A stretch of 24,235 bases of DNA from Igneacidithiobacillus copahuensis (GTDB lineage Bacteria; Pseudomonadota; Gammaproteobacteria; Acidithiobacillales; Acidithiobacillaceae): contig NZ_JAAXYO010000087.1 in the NCBI RefSeq assembly GCF_018854015.1, positions 1-24,235 on the forward strand, read 5' to 3'. The notes under the pieces are model-generated. The model searched no databases. It worked only from the letters and a program-made list of their open reading frames with translations, and had not been told where the DNA came from. This document shows positions 14,337-21,803 of the stretch, piece after piece. A program made the position numbers and the translations under genes. Within the stretch, counting starts at the first letter, position 1. Each line of letters opens with the position of its first letter.

Positions 14337-15101
14337 ATGATGGCCGCCATCACGATCCAGAACGTTGATCTGCCGGTCGTCGAGATCGAAGGCCTGCGCG
14401 TCGTCACCTTGGCGATGGTGGACAAGGTTCACCAACGACCGGACGGTACAGCCAAGCGAAACTTCCGGGAGCATCGCCCGCGCTTCATCGAGACCGAGGA
14501 CTACTTCGAGGTGACTGGGGACGAAATTCGTACTCAGTCGCTTGGGCATGTATTCCCGCCCCGCACCCCCAAGGGAATCCTGTTGACCGAATCGGGCTAC
14601 CTGATGCTGGTCAAGAGCTTCACCGACGATCTGGCATGGGAGGTCCAGCGGCAGTTGGTCAACACCTATTTCCGGGTGAAGAAGACAGTGAGCGATCTGC
14701 ACGTCGTTCTTGCCGACCCGGCCAGGCTGCGCACCGTCCTGCTGGCCTATACCGAGAAGGTTCTGGCTCTGGAAGCCAAGGCGCAGTTCCATGACACAGT
14801 GGCCGAGGCCATCAACTGCCAGAGCGTGCAGGAGATTGCCAAGGTGCTGGGTACCGGGCCGAACCGCCTGTTCAGGTTCCTGCGCGACCAGGGGCTGCTC
14901 ATGCGCAATAACCTGCCGTACCAGCAATACCTGGACGCCGGACATTTCCGGGTGGTCGAGAGGCAATACAAAGACGGGCACGGGGAAAGCCATACCTACA
15001 CCCGTACCTTGGTGACTGGCAAAGGGTTGGCGCACATCCAAAAGTGCATCCAGAGCCAGGGCACGGGCTATATACAAACGGATAGTCGGAGGGTGATGTG
15101 A
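14337..15101 (+). CDS. Phage antirepressor, ORF6N plus KilAC domains
   Basis: The 254-aa protein has an N-terminal ORF6N domain (about 8-115: VEIEGLRVVTLAMVDKVHQRP…NFREHRPRFIETEDYFEVTGDEI…KGILLTESGYLMLVKSF…) and a C-terminal KilAC domain (about 150-250: FHDTVAEAINCQSVQEIAKVLG, GPNRLFRFLRDQGLLMRNNLPYQQYLDAGHFRVVERQY, TRTLVTGKGLAHIQK). Such proteins bind DNA or repressor and release lysogenic repression. The start at 14337 has GGAAGGGG about six bases upstream; a second ATG follows immediately. It is controlled by operators 2/3, so it would be made only once CI repression slackens, giving a positive-feedback exit. Confidence 0.9.
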   Translation: MMAAITIQNVDLPVVEIEGLRVVTLAMVDKVHQRPDGTAKRNFREHRPRFIETEDYFEVTGDEIRTQSLGHVFPPRTPKGILLTESGYLMLVKSFTDDLAWEVQRQLVNTYFRVKKTVSDLHVVLADPARLRTVLLAYTEKVLALEAKAQFHDTVAEAINCQSVQEIAKVLGTGPNRLFRFLRDQGLLMRNNLPYQQYLDAGHFRVVERQYKDGHGESHTYTRTLVTGKGLAHIQKCIQSQGTGYIQTDSRRVM

Positions 15102-15361
15102 TGGCTGCGCAACGTTGGGCCGGGGTCATCCGGCGGCACGACGGGAAGCTGCTTCCGGTTCTGGGGATCGACCATCGGGATAATGCCATCTACTTGCATG
15201 TAGAAGGCGCAGCCGTGGATTTTTGGGCGACGCCAGCGGAGCTGTACCGGCGCGGCTATCGCTTGGCTGCCGCCAAGCCTGCAGTTTGGGATCTCTGGTA
15301 CAGGGTAATGTGCAAAGGCGTCGTTGGTCGCAATGGCGATCGGGCGGGGCGGATGAAATGA
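15101..15361 (+). CDS. Unrecognised 86-aa phage-like protein
   Basis: The ATG overlaps the antirepressor stop by one base and has GGAGGG seven bases upstream. The protein starts MAAQRWAGVIRRHDGKLLPVLGIDHRDNAIYLHVEGAAVDFWATPAELYRRGYRLAAAKPAVWDLWYRVM, a strand-rich compact domain with a basic tail. I cannot assign it. It is the last well-supported gene of the rightward operon. Confidence 0.7.
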   Translation: MAAQRWAGVIRRHDGKLLPVLGIDHRDNAIYLHVEGAAVDFWATPAELYRRGYRLAAAKPAVWDLWYRVMCKGVVGRNGDRAGRMK

Positions 15362-15420
15362 GCCTGCATTATGACTGTGAGGGGGGTGGGGACACGGCGG
15401 ATGCGGTGAATGTCTGTTAG
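15358..15420 (+). CDS. Possible 20-aa leader or micro-gene
   Basis: ATG overlaps the stop of the 86-aa gene (ATGA) and the frame ends at TAG 15418-15420, overlapping the start of the next small frame. It encodes MSLHYDCEGGGDTADAVNVC. It could be a coupling peptide or chance. Confidence 0.25.
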   Translation: MSLHYDCEGGGDTADAVNVC

Positions 15421-15547
15421 CGACCCAGAAGAGACGTTCGCAGAGAACTTCGACGGAGACGGGCGAGGCTTGCACCCGCTGGAAAACGCCGCCTTTGCAC
15501 GGCGCACACCCGCTACGGTCATTCACTCGAAATTCTTGACGAAGTGA
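15410..15547 (+). CDS. Possible 45-aa protein at the element's right edge
   Basis: Starts MSVSDPEETFAENFDGDGRGLHP and ends with a basic tail. The acidic start and ordered composition look protein-like, but there is no strong ribosome binding site. Its last 25 bases overlap the convergent GNAT gene, so either the frame has been cut by a junction near 15520 or it is chance. Confidence 0.3.
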   Translation: MSVSDPEETFAENFDGDGRGLHPLENAAFARRTPATVIHSKFLTK

Positions 15548-15945
15548 AACCCCACGATATGGTAGCCCTTGCGGAAATAAAATTTATGCGATTGCTTATT
15601 GCTCACGTAACTATCCAGAACGGCCACTTCGCAGCCCAATTGTCTGGCATGCTCCTCTACCCAGTGGAGGAGTTGGCCACCGATACCCTGGTCTCGATAG
15701 CCTTCAGCCACAATCACGTTATCAACGTCGACATAGCGACCACACCACAAGCGCGTTCCCACCCAAATCCCCGCCACTCCTACGCATGCATCTCGAATGA
15801 ATGCCGCCGCGCACTGGTACCCCTGGTTTTCCATCTCGTGCAATCTCTGGGCAAGGTTAGCGGGCGGCACATTGGGATTCAGGATCCCCACGAGGGGCAA
15901 TACGATGGACAGCTCCTCTGTCGTCAGCATGCGGATAGTCAACAT
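15523..15945 (-). CDS. GNAT-family N-acetyltransferase
   Basis: The 140-aa protein has the acetyl-CoA site YRDQGIGGQLL (83-93; R/Q-x-x-G-x-G/A), preceded by strand YVDVDNVIV and followed by VAVLDSYVSNKQSHKFYFRKGY (108-129), motif B with the usual F-Y-x-K-x-G-Y ending. It transfers acetyl from acetyl-CoA to an unknown amine. The start at 15945 has GGGAG nearby and lies seven bases inside the end of the DJ-1 gene, so the two are coupled; the frame is open far upstream but only across DJ-1. It is the last gene of the leftward cargo operon. Confidence 0.85.
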   Translation of the reverse strand: MLTIRMLTTEELSIVLPLVGILNPNVPPANLAQRLHEMENQGYQCAAAFIRDACVGVAGIWVGTRLWCGRYVDVDNVIVAEGYRDQGIGGQLLHWVEEHARQLGCEVAVLDSYVSNKQSHKFYFRKGYHIVGFHFVKNFE

Positions 15946-16634
15946 GAGGCTTCTCCCGCCTTGCCAGCTACCGATTGGGCAACGAGTGATTTCCGCTCCG
16001 CATGTAGTGCCTCCGTTCGGCGTGTCACCGCCTGTAGTACGGTTGCCGACGCAGTGTTCGGCGTCCCCGATTGGAATGCGGGGTCCGGGGCATATTCGAG
16101 GGCCAACTGGATTTCGTCGGCTGTTGTTTGACCATATAACAAGGTCACCAGGGTGAGCCCGAAATCGATCCCTGCCGTGACCCATCCTCCGGTTATGATG
16201 TTGTCGTCGCGCACAATGCGTTCCTGGACAGGAATCGCTCCGAATCCGGCCAGCAGATCATGATAGCGCCAGTGGGTGGTGGCGCGCTTCCCTCGAAGCA
16301 AGCCCGCCGCTCCCAGAAGGAAGGCTCCGGTGCAGACGGAGGTAACGAACCTGACGGCGTGGGCTTGCTGGCGAATCCATGAAATGACCCCCTCTTCACC
16401 TATCAGGGGGTTGATGCCTGTGCCTCCGGGAATGCAGAGTACATCGAGGGGCAGGTCGTCGCCCAGGGTCGCCGTGGGGACGATCTGCATCCCCGCGGAC
16501 GACGCCAGAGGATCCAGACTTTTCCAGAAGAGATGCACGGTGCAGTCCGGTAGCGCAGAAAAGATCTCATAGGGACCTGCAAGGTCCAGCAGTTGAATGC
16601 CCGGGAACACCAGGAAACCCACGGTAATGGCCAT
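15939..16634 (-). CDS. DJ-1/PfpI superfamily protein, isonitrile-hydratase-like
   Basis: The 231-aa protein has the DJ-1/PfpI fold: VGFLVFPGIQLLDLAGPYEIFS (5-26, with Asp17), CIPGGTGINPL (67-77) and the nucleophile elbow FVTSVCTGAFLLGAAGLL (96-113) with Cys101. This layout is that of the isonitrile hydratase/GATase1-like AraC-family N-terminal group, but no HTH follows, so it is a stand-alone enzyme. The likely reaction is hydration of isonitriles or a related thiol chemistry; the exact substrate is unknown. Its ATG overlaps the stop of the PaiB-like gene (TGATG) and its end overlaps GNAT. Confidence 0.85.
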   Translation of the reverse strand: MAITVGFLVFPGIQLLDLAGPYEIFSALPDCTVHLFWKSLDPLASSAGMQIVPTATLGDDLPLDVLCIPGGTGINPLIGEEGVISWIRQQAHAVRFVTSVCTGAFLLGAAGLLRGKRATTHWRYHDLLAGFGAIPVQERIVRDDNIITGGWVTAGIDFGLTLVTLLYGQTTADEIQLALEYAPDPAFQSGTPNTASATVLQAVTRRTEALHAERKSLVAQSVAGKAGEASC

Positions 16635-17284
16635 CAGGGAAGCGCTTCGTCGTTCTGGAGGGTGAACCGGATCAGTTCGGCCATTTCCCTGGAGAAGGGG
16701 TGCTCATCCTGCTGGAGATGCGCAATGACACTGTGCCGGTTTTGCAAAGGCTGGTTCTGACTCACTTTCCATTTGCCGATCATGCGGGAGATAGGGATTT
16801 CCATACCTACGACTTGCTGGATCAAGCGTTCCGTGAAATCAGCCGGAGCATCGGATACACCCCAAGGCCGGGCAAAACCCGATTCCTGCGACTGGGTGAG
16901 TGTTTCCATTTGTGTGCATACCCAGGCGGGATCATCACGGACCTGCAATGGACCATACGCATGCACCACCACGTAATTCCAGGTGGGTACTACCTTGCCG
17001 GTCTCCGTTTTGGTCACATACCACGAGGGGCTGATATATCTTTGTGGCCCGTGGAATATCACCAACACCTCGCCTTTGGAGGCGTTTTGCCAGATCGGGT
17101 TGGCGCGGGCCACATGCCCTTGGAGCACACCGCAGGAGCTGCCATCGTGGGCAAGATGCAAGGGGATATGATTGGCTCCTGGTCCATCGGGGTCCGTGGT
17201 GACCAAAGTCGCCAGGGGATATCGGAGTATCAGGTCATGCAGCACTGCGATGCGCGTTTCTTCAAAGGCACGAGGTTGGTACAT
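16634..17284 (-). CDS. PaiB-like FMN-binding protein
   Basis: The 216-aa protein matches the PaiB/FMN-binding split-barrel family: YPLATLVTTDPDGPGANHIPL (22-42), QRYISPSWY (81-89), VPTWNYVVVHAYG (99-111) and GKWKVSQNQP (170-179). In Bacillus PaiB is a negative regulator of stress and sporulation genes, paired with the GNAT protein PaiA; here a GNAT gene lies two genes downstream in the same operon, a similar pairing. Flavin binding and a regulatory or detoxifying role are inferred. Start ATG has a weak GGGAT site. Length is usual for the family. Confidence 0.88.
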   Translation of the reverse strand: MYQPRAFEETRIAVLHDLILRYPLATLVTTDPDGPGANHIPLHLAHDGSSCGVLQGHVARANPIWQNASKGEVLVIFHGPQRYISPSWYVTKTETGKVVPTWNYVVVHAYGPLQVRDDPAWVCTQMETLTQSQESGFARPWGVSDAPADFTERLIQQVVGMEIPISRMIGKWKVSQNQPLQNRHSVIAHLQQDEHPFSREMAELIRFTLQNDEALP

Positions 17285-17402
17285 GATGGCTTATCCCGGA
17301 TCTGATAGGTACTTCGTAAGAGCGTAATGCCATAAGGCGACCATCCTCAAGCAAGTGGCCATGGGCGCAGGATAGGTGGCTTTCCATGGCTGTCATGCAC
17401 TG

Positions 17403-18056
17403 CTATCCGCTAGGGGAAGGTCCGCCTCTGTATGCCACCACATGATCATGGTCGCAAAAGGGTGGCGGGGCGGCGTCGATGGGATGCATCAGATAGTGCG
17501 ATATATTCTTCAGCCTTTTCATGGCCGTCACCAGTTCAGGCCATGGCTGCGCCCAGATGCCGGGATACTCGTGCTCCCCTTCATGGACCGTGGCATAGGC
17601 TAGATTTTCATGGCCCGGCGTGAAGGTGCAGTGAATGCCGGGCTTGCTATTGCCCCGGGCGTCACATCGATACCATCCGGTTCCCTCCAGCCATACCGCG
17701 ACAAAGCCATGGGTGCAATAGGGCGAGCTGGGGCCATCGAGCGCCAGTCTTTGATAGCAGAAACCGGATGGTATTCGGTGGGCACGCCAAAGGGCCACCA
17801 GCAGATGGCTTTTCGCAATGCATAGCCCTGTGCCTACGCCCAGCACATCAGAGGCCAAACAGGTAACCTCCTCTCGATGAAAATCGATGCTATGGGTAAT
17901 TTGGTCGCGAACCCAGTCGAAACAGTTCCTGGCGGTGTCTTCCGGATTCTGTCCGGATAGCTTGGCGGCCAGGGCAAGGATCTGGGGATGGCCATGGTTG
18001 ATGACTTCATCATCCGCGCAGAGAAACGCCTCACTCGGCTGCTCGCGCATGCTCAT
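17403..18056 (-). CDS. Transglutaminase-like cysteine protease-fold protein
   Basis: The 217-aa protein carries the transglutaminase-like core triad: Cys79 in GVGTGLCIAKSHLLVALWRAHRIPSGFCYQ, His116 in YCTHGFVAVWLEG and Asp132 in GWYRCDARG. Proteins of this type are peptidases or amide hydrolases rather than true cross-linkers. There is no signal peptide, so it is cytoplasmic. The start at 18056 follows GGAGGA by six bases; the frame is open back to 18155. The C-terminus has His- and Pro-rich ends (PPPFCDHDHVV). It lies 41 bp after the cupin gene in the same direction. Confidence 0.85.
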   Translation of the reverse strand: MSMREQPSEAFLCADDEVINHGHPQILALAAKLSGQNPEDTARNCFDWVRDQITHSIDFHREEVTCLASDVLGVGTGLCIAKSHLLVALWRAHRIPSGFCYQRLALDGPSSPYCTHGFVAVWLEGTGWYRCDARGNSKPGIHCTFTPGHENLAYATVHEGEHEYPGIWAQPWPELVTAMKRLKNISHYLMHPIDAAPPPFCDHDHVVAYRGGPSPSG

Positions 18057-18097
18057 GCCTGTTCCTCCGGCGAACATTCGTGCTCCTCCGCGTCCGT

Positions 18098-18583
18098 TCA
18101 ATCTGGTGGGGGCAGTCGAGGATCGGCAATATCCTTCATGTCCACCAGGTCCCATTGACCACTGTTGCGGTAAAGGCGCTTTCGTTGCCGCGGGTAATCT
18201 CCGACGTCCTGCTCCAATCGCTGACCCATGACGAGGCAGGTCAGTGTCTCCGAACCATCATTATGGAGTGCATGGGCCACCGTGTTGCGAGGAAAGCCCA
18301 TAAAATCTCCAGGCCCAATAGGAAATTGCTCGTCTCCAATGGTCACGGAGCCATGGCCAGAGAGCACGTACACGCATTCCTCTTCATACCAATGCTGGTG
18401 ATACTCAGTACTGTCCTTACCCGGCGCCACCGTGATGATGTGAACGCCGATATTCTGGAGACCCACAGCGTCCCCCAGAGATTTGTTGATGCGCTCGGCA
18501 TTGGGATTCAGGAAGTGTACCTTGTGCGTGCCCGGTAGGTTCGCAATATCCGCTGCTGTGAGTAGGTATGAGCGGTGGGTCAC
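18098..18583 (-). CDS. Cupin-domain protein
   Basis: The 161-aa single-domain cupin has motif 1 EYHQHWYEEECVYVLSGHG (60-78; metal ligands His62, His64, Glu68) and motif 2 PGDFMGFPRNTVAHALHNDG (91-110; ligand His104). The metal site is intact; the substrate is unknown. The start is GTG at 18583, chosen for AGGAG seven bases upstream and a four-base overlap (GTGA) with the SRPBCC stop. The longer open frame to 18835 lies across that gene. The family covers dioxygenases, isomerases and sugar-binding proteins. Confidence 0.85.
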   Translation of the reverse strand: MTHRSYLLTAADIANLPGTHKVHFLNPNAERINKSLGDAVGLQNIGVHIITVAPGKDSTEYHQHWYEEECVYVLSGHGSVTIGDEQFPIGPGDFMGFPRNTVAHALHNDGSETLTCLVMGQRLEQDVGDYPRQRKRLYRNSGQWDLVDMKDIADPRLPPPD

Positions 18584-19059
18584 GAAGACACTCCTGATGG
18601 CCTGGAAGGCGTCAGATCTGCGCTGACACTTCCTTCGGCACGGCTTTTTAGTGCAGCATTCATCGCTGAGAAGCCGGCCCTGGTGGCTCCTTCCAGCTGA
18701 GAGACGAATAGCCCTACCAAGAGGCCGGAGAACTTTTCTCCCTGCGTGAAGCGCGTCTGGCCATTGGCAAGGCAGTTGAGCTGGAAATAGTGCTCCCCAT
18801 CGAAAATGCCCGGCAATATCATGTGACCCAACCAACGTAGTTCCTCTTGTTCCTTTACCACCGATACGTTAGGACGAAAGGTCATCGCGGTACGGCCTTC
18901 GGGTTGAATAGACGCGCGTAGCCTCTTTCCAAGGATGGCTTCGCCGGAAATGGAGCGAACAAAAGGATTCCACTGAGGATAGGCAGGGAAATCCATCAGG
19001 ATGGACCACACGGTAGCTGATGAAGCGGCGATATCGATTTGAGTTTCGATCTGGTGCAT
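18580..19059 (-). CDS. SRPBCC (START/polyketide-cyclase-like) domain protein
   Basis: The 159-aa protein begins IETQIDIAASSATVWSILMDFPAYPQWNPFVRSISG, the standard opening strand-helix-helix of SRPBCC ligand-binding folds, with the mid strands TRFTQGEKFSGLL and a long C-terminal helix (SQLEGATRAGFSAMNAALKSRAE). Members bind a small hydrophobic ligand; here it is unknown. It is the first gene of the leftward cargo operon and overlaps the cupin by four bases. Ribosome binding site is not striking. Confidence 0.85.
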   Translation of the reverse strand: MHQIETQIDIAASSATVWSILMDFPAYPQWNPFVRSISGEAILGKRLRASIQPEGRTAMTFRPNVSVVKEQEELRWLGHMILPGIFDGEHYFQLNCLANGQTRFTQGEKFSGLLVGLFVSQLEGATRAGFSAMNAALKSRAEGSVSADLTPSRPSGVSS

Positions 19060-19151
19060 AAGTATCCTATGTGCTTTTTTGTAGCAAAAAGAACTCCATC
19101 CCTTCTCGGCATGCCTTCCTTATGGGCTAGCTACTGACTTAAATTTCAATT

Positions 19152-19562
19152 TTAGATCGGTTCTCGCTGGAACTTCGGAAGAGCAGGGTTCATGAAATCC
19201 CAATGTGCTGCACTGGATGTGAATATATCCACATTTGGTTTGAACAGTGTGGGATCATCCAGAGTGCCGGCACGCAAGCCTAGGAGGCCAGCATACCGTT
19301 CTAGCTTTGCGAACAATTGAGAGCCACATTTAGGGCAGAACCCACGACTAATATTTTTGCCACTATCAGAAATGGATTCGTAGTATTTTACTGTCCCTGA
19401 AATTTCTACAGACTCTTCTGGAATAAATATCGCTGGCACAAAGGCTCCTCCAGATGTTTTCTGGCAGTCGCGGCAGTGGCAATTTACCATGAACACTGGA
19501 TCACCTGCAGCATCGTATCTAACATCTCCGCATAAACACCCGCCAAGCAGTCTTGTATCCAT
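19152..19562 (-). CDS. GFA-family (CENP-V/glutathione-dependent formaldehyde-activating-like) zinc protein
   Basis: The 136-aa protein has the seven-cysteine zinc pattern: Cys9 and Cys11 in GGCLCGDVRY, Cys28, Cys30 and Cys33 in NCHCRDCQKTSG, and Cys76 and Cys79 in GFCPKCGSQL. This is the GFA/Mss4-like fold. The founding member was linked to formaldehyde-glutathione adducts, but most homologues are uncharacterised. A GGAG site lies before the ATG (AAGGAGACCC). It is separated from the SRPBCC gene by 92 bp and probably has its own promoter. Confidence 0.9.
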   Translation of the reverse strand: MDTRLLGGCLCGDVRYDAAGDPVFMVNCHCRDCQKTSGGAFVPAIFIPEESVEISGTVKYYESISDSGKNISRGFCPKCGSQLFAKLERYAGLLGLRAGTLDDPTLFKPNVDIFTSSAAHWDFMNPALPKFQREPI

Positions 19563-19678
19563 ATACAGGGTCTCCTTAAATCAAATATGTCGCCATACGT
19601 TAAGTTATCTATGCATCTGGCGTGAAGAACAGAATTCATTTCTGCCTGTAAGGTATACCCATAATCTAAACGCACCTG

Positions 19679-19828
19679 AGCGGCCGTTCCTGGCCGGTAA
19701 CCCCCATTCGGTGAGCCGTGAAATCACTGACCACGATCCCGAGCGCTTCCTCTTTCCTGTATGTGAATCATAGCCCCGAGCGACCTCCGCCACAATACGA
19801 AGCCTACAATGGATGCCTCACGAGTGGT
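19679..19828. repeat. Spacer repeat R1
   Basis: One of three diverged copies in the same orientation. Its best conserved block is GAATCATAGCCCCGAGCGAC followed by CTCCGCCACAATACGAAGCC (19766-19805), nearly the same in R3. It starts with CGGCC-GTTCCT-GGCCG, a small hairpin shared with R2. Confidence 0.7.
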
Positions 19829-19858
19829 TATGCCAAACCCCCCAGAAATTAGAGCCGA

Positions 19859-19899
19859 AGTGAGCGGCCTGCGCGGGTTTTGCGCAGGTCCGCTCGACT
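19859..19899. repeat. Hairpin with two bulged bases after the DUF262 gene
   Basis: AGT-GAGCGG-CCTGCGC pairs with GCGCAGG-CCGCTC-ACT around a seven-base loop, leaving T19889 and G19896 unpaired on the same arm. It lies 36 bp past the DUF262 stop, where an attC is expected if this is a cassette, and the bulges on one arm resemble the extrahelical bases of attC sites. The flanking R boxes (RYYYAAC/GTTRRRY) are not convincing, and there is no T-run for a terminator. Confidence 0.4.
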
Positions 19900-19934
19900 G
19901 CCGGGTGGCCGCTGCTCGTAGCTGCAGCCGCCCT

Positions 19935-21644
19935 TCATTCCTGCCCCTTCAATGCTTTCATAATCAGGTCAGTGCGCGCACTGACAAAATCCTCGAATGA
20001 GTCAAATGAATAGGCTGGCAGATTGGGAATGAGATGCCGCTTTCTAAATGCGGTATCTCGTGTGCTAATCCATTCGTCAAATGGTGTTGCGTTCTTGGCT
20101 AAGTTCTCCGACTCCGTTAGCAGTTGAAGGTTTGGGAGAAGATTGAAATACGAAATGTATCGTTGAATACGTAAATCGTCATATCCACGCCGCCTCAATG
20201 CCCGAACTTGAAATTCAGACTGCGGAAAGATGTGATCTTCATGGAAGACTGCATCCTTCCAATCACGGTCCGGATATAGGAGCGACAGAACGAGATTGGT
20301 ATACCGCCCCTGGTACGCCGATCCGAGAATACGGGTTATTTCGGCTTCATTAAATCGCGGCTCAATACCAAGAGACTTGTAGAAGGCGTCGGCAGGGAAC
20401 TGTGTCTTTGAGTCGCAAGGGTTGTTCTTCAACAGGTCCCTCAGTCTCGTCAGCGTGGTATCTGACGACCCGCCGAAGGCGTTCTTGAGGGTCGAGAAGA
20501 CAAACCACTTGCGGATAGACACTTGGGCGTCGGCATCACCGGCATTCGAAGATGTATCGAACGCCAAATTTCCGCGCTTCATGAGATAGAACGCAATCGG
20601 CAGCAGCACCAACGGCGCCACAATGTTCTTGTCGTTAAACCCGAAACGCGATATGAGTCGCACGGTTACACTCAGAGAGGCTTTGATCTGTTCCCAGTTT
20701 CCCTCTATGACCCGAAGATTGGTCTTGGTGAAGTTCCTGACCTTGTATTGAATCGGGAGACTCTCGCTGAGGTACAGGCAAGCCTTCAAAACGAAGTCCT
20801 TGTCAAATCTGTATCCGGTTCCGATTTTATTCAGAGAGTCGGTGAATGCATGGATTTCGCTGCGAGCATCAAGTGTTTCCCACTTTGCAGTCGCGGTAGC
20901 AAGAAGCAAATCGGAATACTCCAAGGGTTGCCCGGCGGAATTAGCCCTGACAAAGACTTGTAGCACTTTGTCGTAGTCCTGGGATTTCTCTTGGTAGTAG
21001 TTCCCAACGAGCGTGGTGTGAATGCGATTATGCAAGCGGCCAATCAGTTTATTGGCATTTTCCCGTAGTTCCTCGGGTAATGCCACCAAGTTCTGCTTCA
21101 TATCTAACTTCGCGTCTTCCGCATCCTCAAAGTCGAGGATGCGGCCGACTGGATACCAAAGATGTGGCGTGTCGCTATCTGGTTCGGCATTTTCCCGAAA
21201 AGCAAAGGCGTAGGTCAGCTCTTCTGGATTTTCCTCGTTCGCGACAGGTAGCTTTAGCAAGTTCAGGTAAAGCTTGGTTTTTCGCCAGCGGTAGTAGAAG
21301 TAACGATAGGAGCCGCATAGTCCGATGAAGAGAGACGTAATTCGCTGCTGCCCGTCAAGGACAAGGGTAACGTCTTTAGTGATCCCTGCCATGTTGGCGG
21401 GCGAGTTGTGTGGCGCATCGGCGTCAAAGTCTCGTATGAACTCATAGACCGGCCACTCATCCTTGTTCTGCTGTTCAAGCTTCCAGTAGAGAAACGAGCC
21501 AATCGGGAAGTCCGCCATGATCGAGTCGAACAATCTCTCAATCTGGTCTGGGTCCCACACAAATTCGCGCTGAATTGCGGGAAGAAATATATCGCGGTTA
21601 ACCTGCCGGATGATGTCGCTTACACGTACTGGAATATATTCCAT
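19935..21644 (-). CDS. GmrSD-type DUF262/DUF1524 restriction-like protein
   Basis: The 569-aa protein begins with the DUF262 (ParB/Srx-like NTPase) signature: LPAIQREFVWDPDQIERLFDSIMADFPIGSFLYWK (21-55) and VLDGQQRITSLF (95-106), where DGQQR is the nucleotide-handling motif. The C-terminus carries the DUF1524 His-Me/HNH nuclease motif HEDHIFPQSEF (468-478) with the following YFNLLPNLQLL asparagines. This domain order is that of GmrSD type IV enzymes, which cut modified (for example glucosylated) phage DNA using NTP. A single-chain form is common. The start at 21644 has AGGA eight bases upstream; the frame reaches 21692. It sits directly next to an attC, so it looks like an antiphage gene carried in a cassette. 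Confidence 0.9.
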   Translation of the reverse strand: MEYIPVRVSDIIRQVNRDIFLPAIQREFVWDPDQIERLFDSIMADFPIGSFLYWKLEQQNKDEWPVYEFIRDFDADAPHNSPANMAGITKDVTLVLDGQQRITSLFIGLCGSYRYFYYRWRKTKLYLNLLKLPVANEENPEELTYAFAFRENAEPDSDTPHLWYPVGRILDFEDAEDAKLDMKQNLVALPEELRENANKLIGRLHNRIHTTLVGNYYQEKSQDYDKVLQVFVRANSAGQPLEYSDLLLATATAKWETLDARSEIHAFTDSLNKIGTGYRFDKDFVLKACLYLSESLPIQYKVRNFTKTNLRVIEGNWEQIKASLSVTVRLISRFGFNDKNIVAPLVLLPIAFYLMKRGNLAFDTSSNAGDADAQVSIRKWFVFSTLKNAFGGSSDTTLTRLRDLLKNNPCDSKTQFPADAFYKSLGIEPRFNEAEITRILGSAYQGRYTNLVLSLLYPDRDWKDAVFHEDHIFPQSEFQVRALRRRGYDDLRIQRYISYFNLLPNLQLLTESENLAKNATPFDEWISTRDTAFRKRHLIPNLPAYSFDSFEDFVSARTDLIMKALKGQE

Positions 21645-21730
21645 TGGGGAGTTCCTATTCGTTTGCTCTGAGAAGTTTATGAGAACTTGCAATGTGCGTC
21701 ATAGTGCCTTGTCAGCCACGCAGGAAAAAG

Positions 21731-21788
21731 GCCCAACGTCGGGATTCAGCGGACGCCGAAGGCCGTCCGCTGGAATGACTTGTTAGGC
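21731..21788 (-). other. Integron attC recombination site
   Basis: Read on the minus strand the 58 bp begin with R'' GCCTAAC, then AAGTCATTCCAGCGGAC, a short variable loop (GGCCTTCGGC), GTCCGCTGAATCCCGAC and R' GTTGGGC. R boxes fit RYYYAAC/GTTRRRY, the arms pair (CAGCGGAC with GTCCGCTG, then ATTC with AAT leaving an extra C), and the length is that of a classic 59-base element. It lies 15 bp after the stop of the DUF6150 gene, the correct place and direction for that gene's cassette. Confidence 0.85.
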
Positions 21789-21803
21789 AATTTTTAGGAA
21801 ATT

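Larger units (their letters stand above)
19563..19934. other. Long spacer with repeat R1 and a bulged hairpin
   Basis: No gene is seen in 372 bp. It contains repeat R1 (19679-19828) and the hairpin at 19859-19899. Confidence 0.6.

Noticed and set aside
14262..15077. 271-aa minus-strand frame opposite the antirepressor
   Set aside because: Shadow of the ORF6N-KilAC gene, rich in Leu/Gln/His from antisense codons and running through the control region of that operon.
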